Positions 1 to 8,809 of a stretch of DNA of 64,000 bases are shown piece after piece. The stretch lies in NCBI GenBank assembly GCA_009692205.1, contig SHZR01000008.1:1-64000 (forward strand), read 5' to 3'. The position numbers were made by a program, and so were the translations under genes. This DNA comes from Gemmatimonadota bacterium. GTDB lineage: Bacteria; Gemmatimonadota; Gemmatimonadetes; Longimicrobiales; Gaopeijiaceae. Within the stretch, counting starts at the first letter, position 1, and every line of letters begins with the position of its first letter. The notes beneath the pieces were generated by a model, which saw nothing but the letters and a program-made list of their open reading frames with translations, had not been told where the DNA came from and ran no database searches.

Positions 1-74
1 TGCGCCCGACAGGATTCGAACCTGTGACCTCATGCTCCGGAGGCATGCGCTCTATCCATCTGAGCTACGGGCGC
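1..74 (-). tRNA. tRNA-Arg (anticodon CCG)
   Basis: Read on the minus strand this folds into a full cloverleaf. The 7-bp acceptor stem GCGCCCG pairs with CGGGCGC. The anticodon stem CATGC/GCATG encloses the loop CTCCGGA, giving anticodon CCG for the arginine codon CGG. The T-arm carries GGTTCGAATCC. The 3' discriminator base lies at the window edge, so it cannot be seen whether CCA is encoded. Confidence 0.95.
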
Positions 75-125
75 CAAACGACGCGTAAGCTAGTCCGAGG
101 GTCCGGAGGCTGGTAGGCGTGGGCG

Positions 126-1526
126 CTATTCTCGTTGGATGGGGGTTCTCGGCCCCAAGAGCGCCATGACGCCGAACGCGGCCAACGCCACTGCCAGGCC
201 CACCACCGCCTCGCTCAGCCAGGGCGACCGGGCCGGCAGCTCGAGGAGCCTCGCTGCCGTGAGCCCGACCATCCCGCCGATCATCGCGGCAGCCGCATGT
301 CGTGGACCGGCCCAGTCGGTGTAGAGGCCCGCAATCAAGGGCACGGCGAGCCCGGCGGTCAGGAGCGAGTAGAAGATGGTGAGGAGACCGACCATGCTCG
401 GCGCGGCCACCGCGAGCGCGACCGCGAGCCCGCCCGAGACCACCGCGGCCCCACGGGCGAGACGCAAGAAGGGCGCTTCCTCGGCACGCGCCTTCAGCAT
501 GGGTCGCAGGATGTCCTGGGACACCGAGGTCGTGACCATGAAGAGGATCGCGTCGCAGGTGCTGAGCTCCGCCGAGAAGACCGCGGCGACGCCGATGGCG
601 CCGACCCAGGCCGGCACGCCTTCCTGTAGCAGCGTCGGCAGGGCGAGTTGGGGATCCGCGAGGTCGGGGAACTGCGACCTGGCGATGATGCCGAGCAGCG
701 GCGGTACGGCGGCGAAGAGCAGGAGCGCCACCGCATTCAGGCCCACGCCCAGGCGCACGGCCCGGTCGTCCGCCGCGCCGTAAACCTTCTGGAGCAGTCC
801 CGGCGACACGATGAACGCGGGCCCCAGCATCGCCAGGTACCAGACGCCGGCCGGTCCGCTCGACGTGAGATTCCAGTAGTCGCCGGTCGGCACGCGGCTC
901 ACGAGCGAGCCCCACCCTCCTGCCGCGACGATCGCGAACGGGATGAGCAGGAAGAAGCCTCCGTATTCGGCCACGAGCTGCAGTGCGTTGACACGGGCGG
1001 CTCCGGCGAGGCCGCCCGCGGCGAAGTACGCAGTCGCCACACTGCCCCCGATAACCACGCCCACCCAGTGGGGCGTGCCGGCCACGACCTGGAGCAGCAA
1101 GCCCATCGCGGTGAGCTGCACGGCCAGCAGGAACAGGCTGCCGGGCACGAGCAGGGCAGCTCCGAGCGTCCTCACCCCCGGGCTGTAGCGCCACTCCAGA
1201 TAGTCACCCAGGGTCCGCAGTCCGGCCTCCGCCGAGCGGCGCCTGATCTTCGGGCCGATCCACCAGGCCAGCACGAGCGAGCCGAGGCCCGCCGATCCGA
1301 CCCACCACCACGCGCTCGCCCCGTAGCTGTAGCCGAGCGCGGTGGCGTTCACGGTCGTGCCGGCACCGATGTTCGCGGCGAGCAGCGTCGAGAAGATCAG
1401 CCCGGGGCCCAGCTTGCGATCTCCCACGAAGAACGCTTCTGCGGTCTTCGCGCGGCGACTTACCCGCAGTCCCACGAAGAGATACAGCAGCGCGACGCCG
1501 ATCAGAACGCCGAGCAGGGAGTTCAC
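126..1526 (-). CDS. Sodium:solute symporter family protein
   Basis: This 466-residue hydrophobic protein has about 12-13 membrane segments. The first helix starts almost at the N-terminus and is followed by the segment DRKLGPGLIFSTLLAANIGA, which resembles the conserved TM1-TM2 region of the sodium:solute symporter (SSS) family. It probably couples Na+ entry to uptake of a small organic solute such as a sugar, amino acid or carboxylate. The substrate cannot be read from sequence. The start is GTG with a GGGAG ribosome site upstream. It lies 31 bases downstream of the DedA gene and may be co-transcribed with it. Confidence 0.85.
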   Translation of the reverse strand: MNSLLGVLIGVALLYLFVGLRVSRRAKTAEAFFVGDRKLGPGLIFSTLLAANIGAGTTVNATALGYSYGASAWWWVGSAGLGSLVLAWWIGPKIRRRSAEAGLRTLGDYLEWRYSPGVRTLGAALLVPGSLFLLAVQLTAMGLLLQVVAGTPHWVGVVIGGSVATAYFAAGGLAGAARVNALQLVAEYGGFFLLIPFAIVAAGGWGSLVSRVPTGDYWNLTSSGPAGVWYLAMLGPAFIVSPGLLQKVYGAADDRAVRLGVGLNAVALLLFAAVPPLLGIIARSQFPDLADPQLALPTLLQEGVPAWVGAIGVAAVFSAELSTCDAILFMVTTSVSQDILRPMLKARAEEAPFLRLARGAAVVSGGLAVALAVAAPSMVGLLTIFYSLLTAGLAVPLIAGLYTDWAGPRHAAAAMIGGMVGLTAARLLELPARSPWLSEAVVGLAVALAAFGVMALLGPRTPIQRE

Positions 1527-1557
1527 GCCGGCTCCCGCCGCGTCGCGCGCACGACTC

Positions 1558-2223
1558 TCACGGGCCGCTCGAGGCCTCGCGCGCCTGGCGACGAGCTTTG
1601 ATGATCTCGAAGACCATCGGCAGGAGCGACACCGCGACGATCCCGAGTGCGACCAGAGTGAAGTTGTCCTTCACGATCGGCACGTTGCCGAATGCGTATC
1701 CCGCGCCCAAGCAGACGCCGACCCAGGCGAGCGCACCGAGGACGTTATAGAGCGCGAACTGCGCGTAGGTCATCGAGCCCGCGCCCGCCACGAACGGCAC
1801 GAAGGTACGGACGATCGGCACGAAGCGTCCCAATACGACAGCCTTGCCGCCGTACTTCTCGAAGAACGCGTGCGCGCGCGCGAGGTGCTGGCGGTTGAGT
1901 GCGCGGTCCAAGAGACCCTCGCCGGCGGTGGCTCGGAACACGCGCGGTCCGACGAACCGGCCGACCGCGTAGTTCACCGCGTCCCCGAGAACGGCCGCGA
2001 CGACGAGCAGCGTCGCCGCGATGCGCGCGTCCAGGGCGCCGACGGCCCCCATCGCTCCCACCGCGAAGAGAAGCGAGTCCCCCGGCAGGAATGGCGTGAC
2101 GACCAGCCCGGTCTCGGCGAAGACGATCAGGAACAGAATGCCGTAGATCCAGGGACCGTACGTGCCGACCAGCTCGGCGAGGTGCGTGTCGAGGTGGAGG
2201 AACAGATCGATGAAGGTGGACAT
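1558..2223 (-). CDS. DedA family membrane protein
   Basis: About 221 residues with 5-6 membrane segments. The DedA/SNARE-associated signature is clear: E-T-G-L-V-V-T-P-F-L-P-G-D-S near residue 40, then RFVPIVRTFVPFVAGAGSM near residue 130. Family members act in membrane homeostasis and some scramble or flip polyprenyl phosphate or phospholipids. The role here is inferred from the family only. The frame is open further upstream to 2274, but the ATG at 2223 gives the normal DedA N-terminus. The symporter follows on the same strand. Confidence 0.9.
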   Translation of the reverse strand: MSTFIDLFLHLDTHLAELVGTYGPWIYGILFLIVFAETGLVVTPFLPGDSLLFAVGAMGAVGALDARIAATLLVVAAVLGDAVNYAVGRFVGPRVFRATAGEGLLDRALNRQHLARAHAFFEKYGGKAVVLGRFVPIVRTFVPFVAGAGSMTYAQFALYNVLGALAWVGVCLGAGYAFGNVPIVKDNFTLVALGIVAVSLLPMVFEIIKARRQAREASSGP

Positions 2224-2275
2224 TCGACAATATGGACGAGGGCGCCCGGGGATGGGAGGACGCCGTGACCGCAAA

Positions 2276-2310
2276 AGGTCGGCGCCCGCCGCTGGATTGC
2301 GACGGGCGCC
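2276..2310 (-). terminator. Probable intrinsic terminator of rnpB
   Basis: Just past the 3' end of RNase P RNA the minus strand has GGCGCCCG and its perfect complement CGGGCGCC around a 14-base loop (2281-2310), followed by CCTTTTGC. This is a GC hairpin with a short T tract. Confidence 0.6.
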
Positions 2311-2318
2311 GTCGGAGT

Positions 2319-2679
2319 GAGCACACGGAATAAGCCGAGTTCTGTCCCCTCGCGGGGGAGGATCATTCCTCTAGGACCGCCGTTACCGGCGGCCTCGTGC
2401 AGCCTACCCAGGACTCAGATGGAGCGGGCAGCTCCTCGTCCCTTACTTGGCCTTGCTCCGGGTGGGGTTTGCCTTGCGACCCCTGTCACCAGGGGCCCGG
2501 TGCGCTCTTACCGCACCGTTTCACCCTTGCCTGTGCCGCTCGCGCGGCCATCGGCGGTCTGTTCTCTGTTGCACTTTCCGTCGCCTCTCGGCGCCCGGGC
2601 GTTACCCGGCACCCTGCCCTGCGGAGCTCGGACTTTCCTCCGACGGCCGAAGCCGCCGGCGATCCTCACTCGTGCACTC
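2319..2679 (-). ncRNA. rnpB: RNase P RNA (bacterial type A)
   Basis: The minus strand carries the hallmark conserved blocks in order. GAGGAAAGTCCGAGCTCC is followed by the GGGTAACGCCCGGG region, then GGTGAAACGGTGCGGTAAGA, and the terminal ACAGAACTCGGCTTAT. The ends were set by helix P1: GAGTGCAC at 2672-2679 pairs over its full length, allowing G-U pairs, with GTGTGCTC at 2319-2326. This gives about 361 nt, a normal size. The product is the catalytic RNA that removes 5' leaders from pre-tRNA. Confidence 0.95.
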
Positions 2680-2765
2680 GGGTGTAGGTAACCCGTGACG
2701 TGCCGGAGGATCCTCGGGGCCGGCTGGCGGGGGGCCGTCTCTGGCCTAGCTTGTCGGGCACGTCC

Positions 2766-3275
2766 ATGCCGAGACTCTTCCTTCGCCTCTTGCCGCTCGC
2801 GCAGGTCCTCGCCCTCGGCCTCGTCGCGGCCCCGCTCCTCGCCCAGCAAGACGAGCCGATCGTCGTATACCTGGTGCGCCACGCCGAGCGCGCCGAGGAC
2901 GGGACGAACGATCCGCCGATCTCGCCGGCGGGGGAGCAGCGCTCGCGCCTCCTCGCGACCATGCTGCGGGATGCGGCACTCACGCATATTCACACCACCG
3001 ACTACCTCAGGACGCGTGCCACGGCGGCGCCCGTCGCCCTCGACACGGGAATCGAGCCGGTCGTGTACGACAGTGAAGAGCTCGACGTGCTAGCGGCCCG
3101 CCTCCGCGCCGCGCCGGGCCGGCACCTGGTCGTGGGTCACAGCAACACGACTCACGAACTCGTGGCAGCGCTGGGTGGCGATCCGGGGGGGCCGATCGAG
3201 CCGGACGAGTACGACCGGCTCTACATGCTGACGCTGACGGAGGCCGCGGTCACGACCGTCCTGATCCGGTTCTGA
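2766..3275 (+). CDS. Secreted histidine phosphatase superfamily protein
   Basis: 169 residues. A signal peptide (hydrophobic run ending VAAPLLAQQ) precedes a short histidine phosphatase domain. The RH motif VYLVRHAERAED carries the phospho-accepting His, and the second catalytic His is in LVVGHSNTTHELV. The domain is close to phosphoglycerate-mutase-like and SixA-like proteins of about 150 residues. Export implies a periplasmic phosphatase, substrate unknown. The ATG at 2766 is preferred over an upstream in-frame start at 2700 because it places the signal peptide at the N-terminus. Divergent from rnpB. Confidence 0.8.
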   Translation: MPRLFLRLLPLAQVLALGLVAAPLLAQQDEPIVVYLVRHAERAEDGTNDPPISPAGEQRSRLLATMLRDAALTHIHTTDYLRTRATAAPVALDTGIEPVVYDSEELDVLAARLRAAPGRHLVVGHSNTTHELVAALGGDPGGPIEPDEYDRLYMLTLTEAAVTTVLIRF

Positions 3276-3314
3276 CTCGAACTGCTATCTGCTCGCCCCC
3301 TACGGTCGGCGAGC

Positions 3315-3357
3315 TTGAAGGGGATCAGCCACCGGATATATACTGATATATATCACC
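3315..3357 (+). promoter_or_regulatory. Promoter and inverted-repeat operator of the first VapBC pair
   Basis: TTGAAG at 3315-3320 and TATACT at 3339-3344 are separated by 18 bases and resemble sigma-70 boxes. A perfect inverted repeat, GATATATA-CTGA-TATATATC (3335-3354), overlaps the -10 box and ends 3 bases before the antitoxin ATG at 3358. There is no purine-rich ribosome site, so the transcript is predicted to be leaderless or nearly so. The AT-rich repeat fits autoregulation by the VapB/VapC complex. Confidence 0.6.
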
Positions 3358-3633
3358 ATGACCCACGACGCCCCGCCGGCGCGACGCGCCAAGCTCTTCT
3401 GGAACGGACGGTCGCAAGCCGTGCGCCTTCCGCGGGAGTTCCGGTTCGACGGTGACGAGGTGGAGATTCGCCGCGAAGGCGATCTGGTCGTACTCGCTCC
3501 CGTCACGCACGAACGGTTCGAGGACTCGTTCTGGACAGGCATCGACGCGCTCGCGGCCGGCCTCGACCTGGCCGGAATCGAGCCCCTCGGAGCTCGATTG
3601 CTCGACGTCGACCTGGACGCCCCCGAGGAGTGA
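3358..3633 (+). CDS. vapB: VapB-type antitoxin (AbrB/SpoVT fold)
   Basis: 91 residues. The N-terminal half matches the VapB AbrB-like DNA-binding domain: [20 protein letters not shown] is followed by [16 protein letters not shown]. The C-terminal half is acidic, as expected for the arm that wraps and neutralises the toxin. The gene overlaps the downstream PIN-domain toxin by GTGA, the usual coupled arrangement. The encoded protein probably represses its own promoter by binding the inverted repeat directly upstream. Genomic toxin-antitoxin pairs of this kind are common and their physiological trigger is unknown here. Confidence 0.9.
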   Translation: MTHDAPPARRAKLFWNGRSQAVRLPREFRFDGDEVEIRREGDLVVLAPVTHERFEDSFWTGIDALAAGLDLAGIEPLGARLLDVDLDAPEE

Positions 3634-4025
3634 CCTACCTACTCGATACGAACGCGGTCATCCATGCGCTGCGCGGGAAGCCCGCGTCGGTGCGGGGCCG
3701 GCTGGACGACGAGGGCCCGGGCCGAGTCTGCGTGTCGTCGGTGACGGTGGCCGAGCTCTGGTACGGGGCGGAGAAGTCTGATAACCCCGAACGGCGCCAC
3801 CGACTCTTCGAGGCGTTCCTGGCCCCCCTCGAGGTCATGCCCTTCGATGCGGCCGCAGGCAAGCTCCACGGCGTCCTACGGCACCAGCTCCGACACCAGC
3901 CCATAGGGGAGCGCGACCTGCTCATCGCCGCGATCGCACGCACCCTCGGGCTGACGCTCGTGACCGCGAACCGCAAGGAGTTCGACCGGGTCCCCGCCCT
4001 AGCCGTCGAGGACTGGAGCGCCTAG
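3630..4025 (+). CDS. vapC: VapC-type PIN-domain ribonuclease toxin
   Basis: 131 residues, normal for VapC. The acidic active-site residues of PIN nucleases are present: Asp in [13 protein letters not shown] near the N-terminus, Glu in [12 protein letters not shown] near residue 42, Asp in [11 protein letters not shown] near residue 96, and a C-terminal acidic residue in NRKEFDRVP. VapC toxins cleave tRNA or rRNA using Mg2+ when freed from VapB. Translation starts at GTG inside the antitoxin stop (GTGA overlap). Its 3' end overlaps the convergent cdd1-like gene by 27 bases. Confidence 0.92.
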   Translation: MTYLLDTNAVIHALRGKPASVRGRLDDEGPGRVCVSSVTVAELWYGAEKSDNPERRHRLFEAFLAPLEVMPFDAAAGKLHGVLRHQLRHQPIGERDLLIAAIARTLGLTLVTANRKEFDRVPALAVEDWSA

Positions 4026-4301
4026 GGCGCGCAGTCGCTCGAGAGGCGGGCGCGCCGCATCCTTCCATCTCCACCACTCGAGCAGCCTCCGCTCACGGCC
4101 GCCTTCAGCGAAGTAGACCGCGCACCGGTAGACGTAGAGGTTGCAGCGGTCGGAATGCCCACCTTCGCGCGCGCACAGCCGCGAGTAGATCTCCTCGGGA
4201 TCCTGGCCGATCAGGTCTTCGACGCGATGGATCCCGAGCGCGCGCAGGTCCTCGGCGGTACGGGGTCCGACACCGGGAATCGCCTGGAGCGGATCCTTCA
4301 A
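3999..4301 (-). CDS. Cdd1 / 'pathogenicity locus' family helix-hairpin-helix protein
   Basis: 100 residues. An HhH segment (LQAIPGVGPRTAEDLRALGI) is followed by VEDLIGQDPEEIYSRLCARE and then the conserved C-terminal CNLYVYRCAVYFAE ... LEWWRWKDA. This matches the Cdd1 (pathogenicity locus) family, whose function is unknown although the HhH suggests DNA binding. The start is TTG at 4301, overlapping the TGA of the upstream NosR-like gene (TTGA), so it is probably translationally coupled. A longer upstream reading in this frame lies entirely within the NosR-like gene and is rejected. Confidence 0.82.
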   Translation of the reverse strand: MKDPLQAIPGVGPRTAEDLRALGIHRVEDLIGQDPEEIYSRLCAREGGHSDRCNLYVYRCAVYFAEGGRERRLLEWWRWKDAARPPLERLRALGAPVLDG

Positions 4302-6400
4302 CGCGTGCGAGACCCGGCCACCAAGTCGGAGAGCCCCACGGCGCTGCGCGCCTTGAGTTGGACGAGGCGCGGCCGGATCATCTCCATGTCGTGCCGGCAC
4401 ACGCCGCTCTTCTCGATGAGCTGCACTTCGCAGTCGTTGCAGCGCACGCACTCCTTGAAGTCGATCTGCGGACCCGCGATCGCTCCCGTCGGGCACCTCG
4501 ACTCGCACACCTTGCAGTAGCTGCACTGCTCCACGCGGCGAATGCGCTTGAGCGTGACCATCGACGCGATCGCGAGGGAGGCGCCGAGCGGGCACGCGTA
4601 CCGGCAGTAGAACCGGGGCACCACCGCGGACGCGACCAGGACCGAGCCGGCGATCACCCAGAGCACTACGTCCGTGCTCAGGAAGAACACGGTCCCGAAC
4701 GGCTCGAAGTACTGGTAGATGCTGGCCTCGCTGCCGGCGAGCGCAGGCAGCACGATCAGTGCGAGGATTACGTACTTGGCCTTGAAGGCAGCGCGGTGCA
4801 CGCCCTTCGGCAGGTCACGCTTGAAGCGCGCCGGAACGAGTCGGTCGATGAAGTCCTGGAGCGCGCCGAAGGGGCAGAGGAAGCCGCAGAAGATCCGCCC
4901 GAAGAGGACGACGGTCACGAGCGTGAACGCGACCATCATCATGAGCGGGAGATCGTTCAGGATCGCCGACGGGCCGACCCAGATCACGCCCGTGATGTGG
5001 GAGATCGACAGGAAGCCGCCGTCCGTATAGCCCAGGATCACGAAGGTCGCCGCTAGAGACACCCAGCGGAACGCGGGGATCTTCGTGAAGAACGCCAGCG
5101 ACGCGAGGGCGAGCACGAGCGCGATCCACCCGACGCGCGCCCAGGACGTACTGGCCAGCAGCAGCTCGATCCCGCTCTCCTCCTGCTCGAGCGTGAAGTC
5201 GAGCGCGTCGAGCTGCTCGTCGTCGGCCGCGAACGCGGCGGGCACGACGCTCGCGGCCGTGGGTCCTGAGGCGTCCGCCGTCGAGGGGGCCGACGCCGAC
5301 GCGTCGGCGGTCGCCGTGGTGGGGTTCGCGGCCGCGGCCGCCGCCGCCTCCGCGGCCCGCGCAGCCATGAGCGTCGCCTGCGCCCGCAGGGCGGCCTGGC
5401 TCGTGTACTCGACCTTGAACCGCCCGATCTCCTCCCCGCGGTCGAACACGACCGTCATCGGCTCCTCGACGTCGACGTCGTCGCCGAGGATGAATGCGCC
5501 CACCATCGACGTCTCGCCGCTGAGGAGCCCCTCCCACGGCGAGCCGAGCATGATGACGCTGTCGGTCGCGATCGCGGTGGTCTTCCCGTTCTGGACGATC
5601 GACCAGCCCTGTTGGATGGCCATGCGGGAGCCAGCGCCATCCACGACATAGAGAAGGAGATCGGACCCTGTCGCGGCTCGGCGCTCGACCGCACTCGTGA
5701 CGTACCCGTTGAGAGCCCCGATCAGGTAGAGCGCGAACTCCTCGCTCTCGAGGTGGATGACGGAGACGCCGACCTCGTCCTGACCTTCGCCGTTCACGGT
5801 CATGCGCGCGGCGACGGCGACGCGCCGCATCTCGAACCAAGGCATGCTGGTCACGTTCTCGGCCGGCGCGACGGAACCCTCCCCGGCGACCACTCTCGAG
5901 TAGGTTGCCGCCACCCGGCGCGCCGTATCCCGGACACCGCGTGACAGAGCGCGAACGCTGATCGAGACACGGGCGATGCCGTCGACATCCTCGTAGACGC
6001 GGAAGGCGTCGCCGATGTACTTGCCCGCGTATTGCTCCTGAAAGCCGGGGGTGCGCAGGAAGTCACCCTTCTGATTCATGCGGCTCTCGTGGTAGTCCGT
6101 CACGCGCACGCCCGTGAGGTGGCCGTCCGCCCTCATGCCGACGAGCGCGCGAATCGGTCCGCTGTAGCCGACCTCCTCGGGGGGGAAATCGGAGGTGAGG
6201 AAGACGTATCCCAGAAATTCCTCGCCACGGTACGCACGCTTGATCGGTGGGTCCCCTTCGGCCGGGTCGAAGCGGTCGGCCTCCGGCATCACGTCCCTGA
6301 GGAGCGACGCGCGCACACGCTCGACTCCCTGCGCAAATGCCCCCGCAGGGCCCACGAGGGCCAACAGGAGGAATAGGCCCGCGAGCCGCGGTCGATGCAT
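4298..6400 (-). CDS. NosR/NirI-like FMN-binding, polyferredoxin membrane protein
   Basis: About 700 residues. Order: signal peptide, FMN-binding domain (roughly 85-185), an Ala/Pro/Thr-rich linker (about 345-390), then 5-6 membrane helices (about 420-600). The helices carry two CxxxCP motifs (CGFLCPFGA and CRYACPLGA). Two 4Fe-4S clusters follow (CSYCKVCESRCPTGAI and CVRCNDCE). This is the architecture of NosR, which passes electrons from the quinol pool to periplasmic acceptors. No nosZ or other nos gene is in the window. The usual flavinylation motif S-G-A-T reads A-R-V-S here. The ATG at 6400 with a GGGGA site is chosen over a TTG at 6415. Confidence 0.82.
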   Translation of the reverse strand: MHRPRLAGLFLLLALVGPAGAFAQGVERVRASLLRDVMPEADRFDPAEGDPPIKRAYRGEEFLGYVFLTSDFPPEEVGYSGPIRALVGMRADGHLTGVRVTDYHESRMNQKGDFLRTPGFQEQYAGKYIGDAFRVYEDVDGIARVSISVRALSRGVRDTARRVAATYSRVVAGEGSVAPAENVTSMPWFEMRRVAVAARMTVNGEGQDEVGVSVIHLESEEFALYLIGALNGYVTSAVERRAATGSDLLLYVVDGAGSRMAIQQGWSIVQNGKTTAIATDSVIMLGSPWEGLLSGETSMVGAFILGDDVDVEEPMTVVFDRGEEIGRFKVEYTSQAALRAQATLMAARAAEAAAAAAANPTTATADASASAPSTADASGPTAASVVPAAFAADDEQLDALDFTLEQEESGIELLLASTSWARVGWIALVLALASLAFFTKIPAFRWVSLAATFVILGYTDGGFLSISHITGVIWVGPSAILNDLPLMMMVAFTLVTVVLFGRIFCGFLCPFGALQDFIDRLVPARFKRDLPKGVHRAAFKAKYVILALIVLPALAGSEASIYQYFEPFGTVFFLSTDVVLWVIAGSVLVASAVVPRFYCRYACPLGASLAIASMVTLKRIRRVEQCSYCKVCESRCPTGAIAGPQIDFKECVRCNDCEVQLIEKSGVCRHDMEMIRPRLVQLKARSAVGLSDLVAGSRTR

Positions 6401-6506
6401 GTCAGGAATCCCCAAGTGAGACGCGCCCGAGCTTACGTGGACCCGGTCGGCGCCGCAATCGTGTCGGGGCCCCGTCTACACCTTCGCCATGCCGACGTCG
6501 GCAGGC

Positions 6507-7589
6507 TCAGATCATGCCGATGTCGGCCTGGCGGAGCGCTTCCGTGACCTCGTCCGAGAACCAGACTCCCTTCTTGGCCTCGAGAATCTCGAGGCCTTCT
6601 TCCCTTGACTGGCCGGAGCGGTAGGCGCGCGACTCGAGAATCGCGATCCACGCTTCGGAGATGCCCACGATCTGGCCTCCGAAGGAGATCCCATCGGCCT
6701 TCTTGCCCTCCGGATACCCCGATCCGTCCCAACGCTCGTGATGCTCGTGCACATAGCGGATGGAGCGACCGAGGTGCTTCATCGGCTCCAGGATCTCCAC
6801 GCCGCGGTCGCAGTGCGAACGGATGACGCCGAACTCCTCGGGCGTCAGCGACTGGGGCTTGTGAACCAACGCATCGGGCACGGCCATCATACCGACGTCG
6901 TGGAGAAGTCCGGCGATGCGCACGGCTTCTACCTCGGCTTCGTCCGCTTCGAGCGCATGCGCGATCGCCGCCGCCTGCATCGACACGGCTTTGCTGTGGC
7001 CCTGGAAGTGCGGGCTTCGCATGTCGAGCGCGTTGGCGAGGGACGCGAGCGTGCCCACCGTCACCTCACGGAGCGCCTGCGCCCGCCGCTCCAGTTCCGC
7101 TTTCATCCAGCCGACTAGAGCAGCGCGATGGTGCTCCTCGGCCGCGCGCTTGTGGAACGCACGCTGCACGGAGCGCCTGAGGGACTCCGGCTCCGGTGGC
7201 TTCTTGATGTAGTCGGACACGCCCATGCGGAGAGCAGCCTGCGCGGTCGCCTCGTCCCCGCTCCCCGTCAACAGAATGACCGCGATATCGGGGTCGTGCT
7301 CTTGGGCCGCCTGGGCGAGATCGAGCCCGGACATTCCACCCATGGCGAAGTCGGTCACCAGGATGGTCGGCCTCGACCGGCGCAGCTCATCGAGCGCCTC
7401 CTGCGGGGTGGCGAACTGCCGGACCTTGTAGCCCACGCCCTTGAGGATGCCGGCGTTGAGCGTCCCGGACGTGCGGTCGTTGTCCACCACGAACACGACG
7501 CCTTCGCTGCTGTCCGGTAGCTCGAACTTGAAGTCGCTCGGCTCGACGATGTCGTCGAGGGGCGACGTGGACTGGCTGGACTCGCTCAC
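6507..7589 (-). CDS. Response regulator with REC and HD-GYP domains
   Basis: About 360 residues. The N-terminal receiver domain (about 30-145) has its phospho-acceptor in ILVTDFAMGGMSGLDL and the conserved Lys in SDYIKKPPEPES. A helical linker leads to an HD-GYP domain (about 170-340) with GLLHDVGMMAVPD, a second conserved His in IRSHCDRG, and HHERWDGSGYPEG. HD-GYP enzymes hydrolyse c-di-GMP using a metal centre. No partner kinase is adjacent. GTG at 7589, after a G-rich ribosome site, is chosen over an ATG at 7640 that would add an unrelated cysteine-rich tail. Confidence 0.9.
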   Translation of the reverse strand: MSESSQSTSPLDDIVEPSDFKFELPDSSEGVVFVVDNDRTSGTLNAGILKGVGYKVRQFATPQEALDELRRSRPTILVTDFAMGGMSGLDLAQAAQEHDPDIAVILLTGSGDEATAQAALRMGVSDYIKKPPEPESLRRSVQRAFHKRAAEEHHRAALVGWMKAELERRAQALREVTVGTLASLANALDMRSPHFQGHSKAVSMQAAAIAHALEADEAEVEAVRIAGLLHDVGMMAVPDALVHKPQSLTPEEFGVIRSHCDRGVEILEPMKHLGRSIRYVHEHHERWDGSGYPEGKKADGISFGGQIVGISEAWIAILESRAYRSGQSREEGLEILEAKKGVWFSDEVTEALRQADIGMI

Positions 7590-7704
7590 ACGCACGCCCC
7601 CCCGAGGCCTAGGACAGAAGCACAGAAGACATTTCGACATCATCGCCTGGGGGGCGGCTACGACTGTGCGCCGCCCGACCATCCGATGTCAAGCCTTCCC
7701 GCCC

Positions 7705-8682
7705 CTACACCGTCAGGACGATGGAGCCCACCGTGGCGCGGGCTTCCAGGTCTTCCTGCGCCCGCCTCGCGTCCTTCAGCGGATAGCGTCCGCCAATGTG
7801 CGGTCGGACCTTGCCCGAGGTCACCATCTGGAAGAGCGCCGCCACGCCATCGGCCGACTCCTCGCGCGTGACGTAGTAGTGCCCGAGCGTCGGGCGCGTG
7901 AGGAAGAGCGAACCCTTCTGCGCGAGCAGCAGCGGCGACATCGGCTCCACAGGACCGGACGCGTTCCCGAACGTGACCATCATGCCTCGCGGGCGCAGCG
8001 AGTCCAGGGAGCCCATGAACGTCGACGCGCCCACGGAGTCGTACACCACGTCCACGCCCCGGCCGCCGGTGATCTCCTTCACCCGCTTCGCGACGTCCTC
8101 GGTGCGGTAGAGGATGGTGTGCTCGCAGCCGTTCTTCTTGGCGAGCTCCGCCTTCTCCTGCGAGCCCACCGTGCCGATGAGCCTCGCTCCGAGAGATTTC
8201 AACCACTGACTTGCGAGGAGGCCGACGCCTCCGGCGGCAGCGTGCAGGAGCACCCAATCGCCCGATTTCACGGGATATGTGCGGCGCACCAGATACTCCG
8301 CGGTGCATCCCTTCAGCATGATCGCGGCGGCGGTGGCGTCATCGATCGCGTCGGGGACCTTGAAGAGGCGTGCGGCCGGAAAGACGCGCGACTCGCAGTA
8401 CGAGCCGACGGCTCCCAGGCCGGTGTAGGCGACACGGTCCCCGACCTTCAGCTCGGTGACCCCGCTCCCGACTTCCTCCACCACACCCGCCGCCTCCACT
8501 CCGGGAGAGAACGGAAGCGCCAGCGGATACAGGCCGATGCGGTGGTACACGTCGATGTAGTTCAGCCCCACCGCGGTGTGTCGCAGCAGAACCTCTCCAA
8601 CGCCGGGCTTGCCGGGGTTCCTGCGGGCCCACTCCAGCACCTCGGGCCCGCCGACCCGGCTGATGACGATCGCGCCGTCCAT
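7705..8682 (-). CDS. NADPH:quinone oxidoreductase (zinc-independent MDR family)
   Basis: 325 residues, normal length. It has the quinone oxidoreductase signature: VGLNYIDVYHRIGLYPLALP, GVEAAGVVEEVG, and the nucleotide-binding loop AAAGGVGLLASQWLKSLGA. The structural zinc cysteines of alcohol dehydrogenases are absent. The enzyme reduces quinones or other enones with NADPH in the cytoplasm. It sits as a single gene between the HD-GYP regulator and the divergent M14 peptidase. Confidence 0.9.
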   Translation of the reverse strand: MDGAIVISRVGGPEVLEWARRNPGKPGVGEVLLRHTAVGLNYIDVYHRIGLYPLALPFSPGVEAAGVVEEVGSGVTELKVGDRVAYTGLGAVGSYCESRVFPAARLFKVPDAIDDATAAAIMLKGCTAEYLVRRTYPVKSGDWVLLHAAAGGVGLLASQWLKSLGARLIGTVGSQEKAELAKKNGCEHTILYRTEDVAKRVKEITGGRGVDVVYDSVGASTFMGSLDSLRPRGMMVTFGNASGPVEPMSPLLLAQKGSLFLTRPTLGHYYVTREESADGVAALFQMVTSGKVRPHIGGRYPLKDARRAQEDLEARATVGSIVLTV

Positions 8683-8809
8683 CGTGCCTCTCCTTGCTCA
8701 TATCGAAGATCGGGGAACCGTGGCCGGGCATCCTAGCGAAAAGACCCTTCCGCGTCACCAGTGCGAGGCCTAAGTTCGGCCTTCCTGTCGCACCGAGGAC
8801 CTAGATCCC

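Noticed and set aside
2397-2698. Short coding frames within 2397-2698
   Set aside because: This region is RNase P RNA, recognised by its conserved blocks; the frames are chance readings of a structured RNA.
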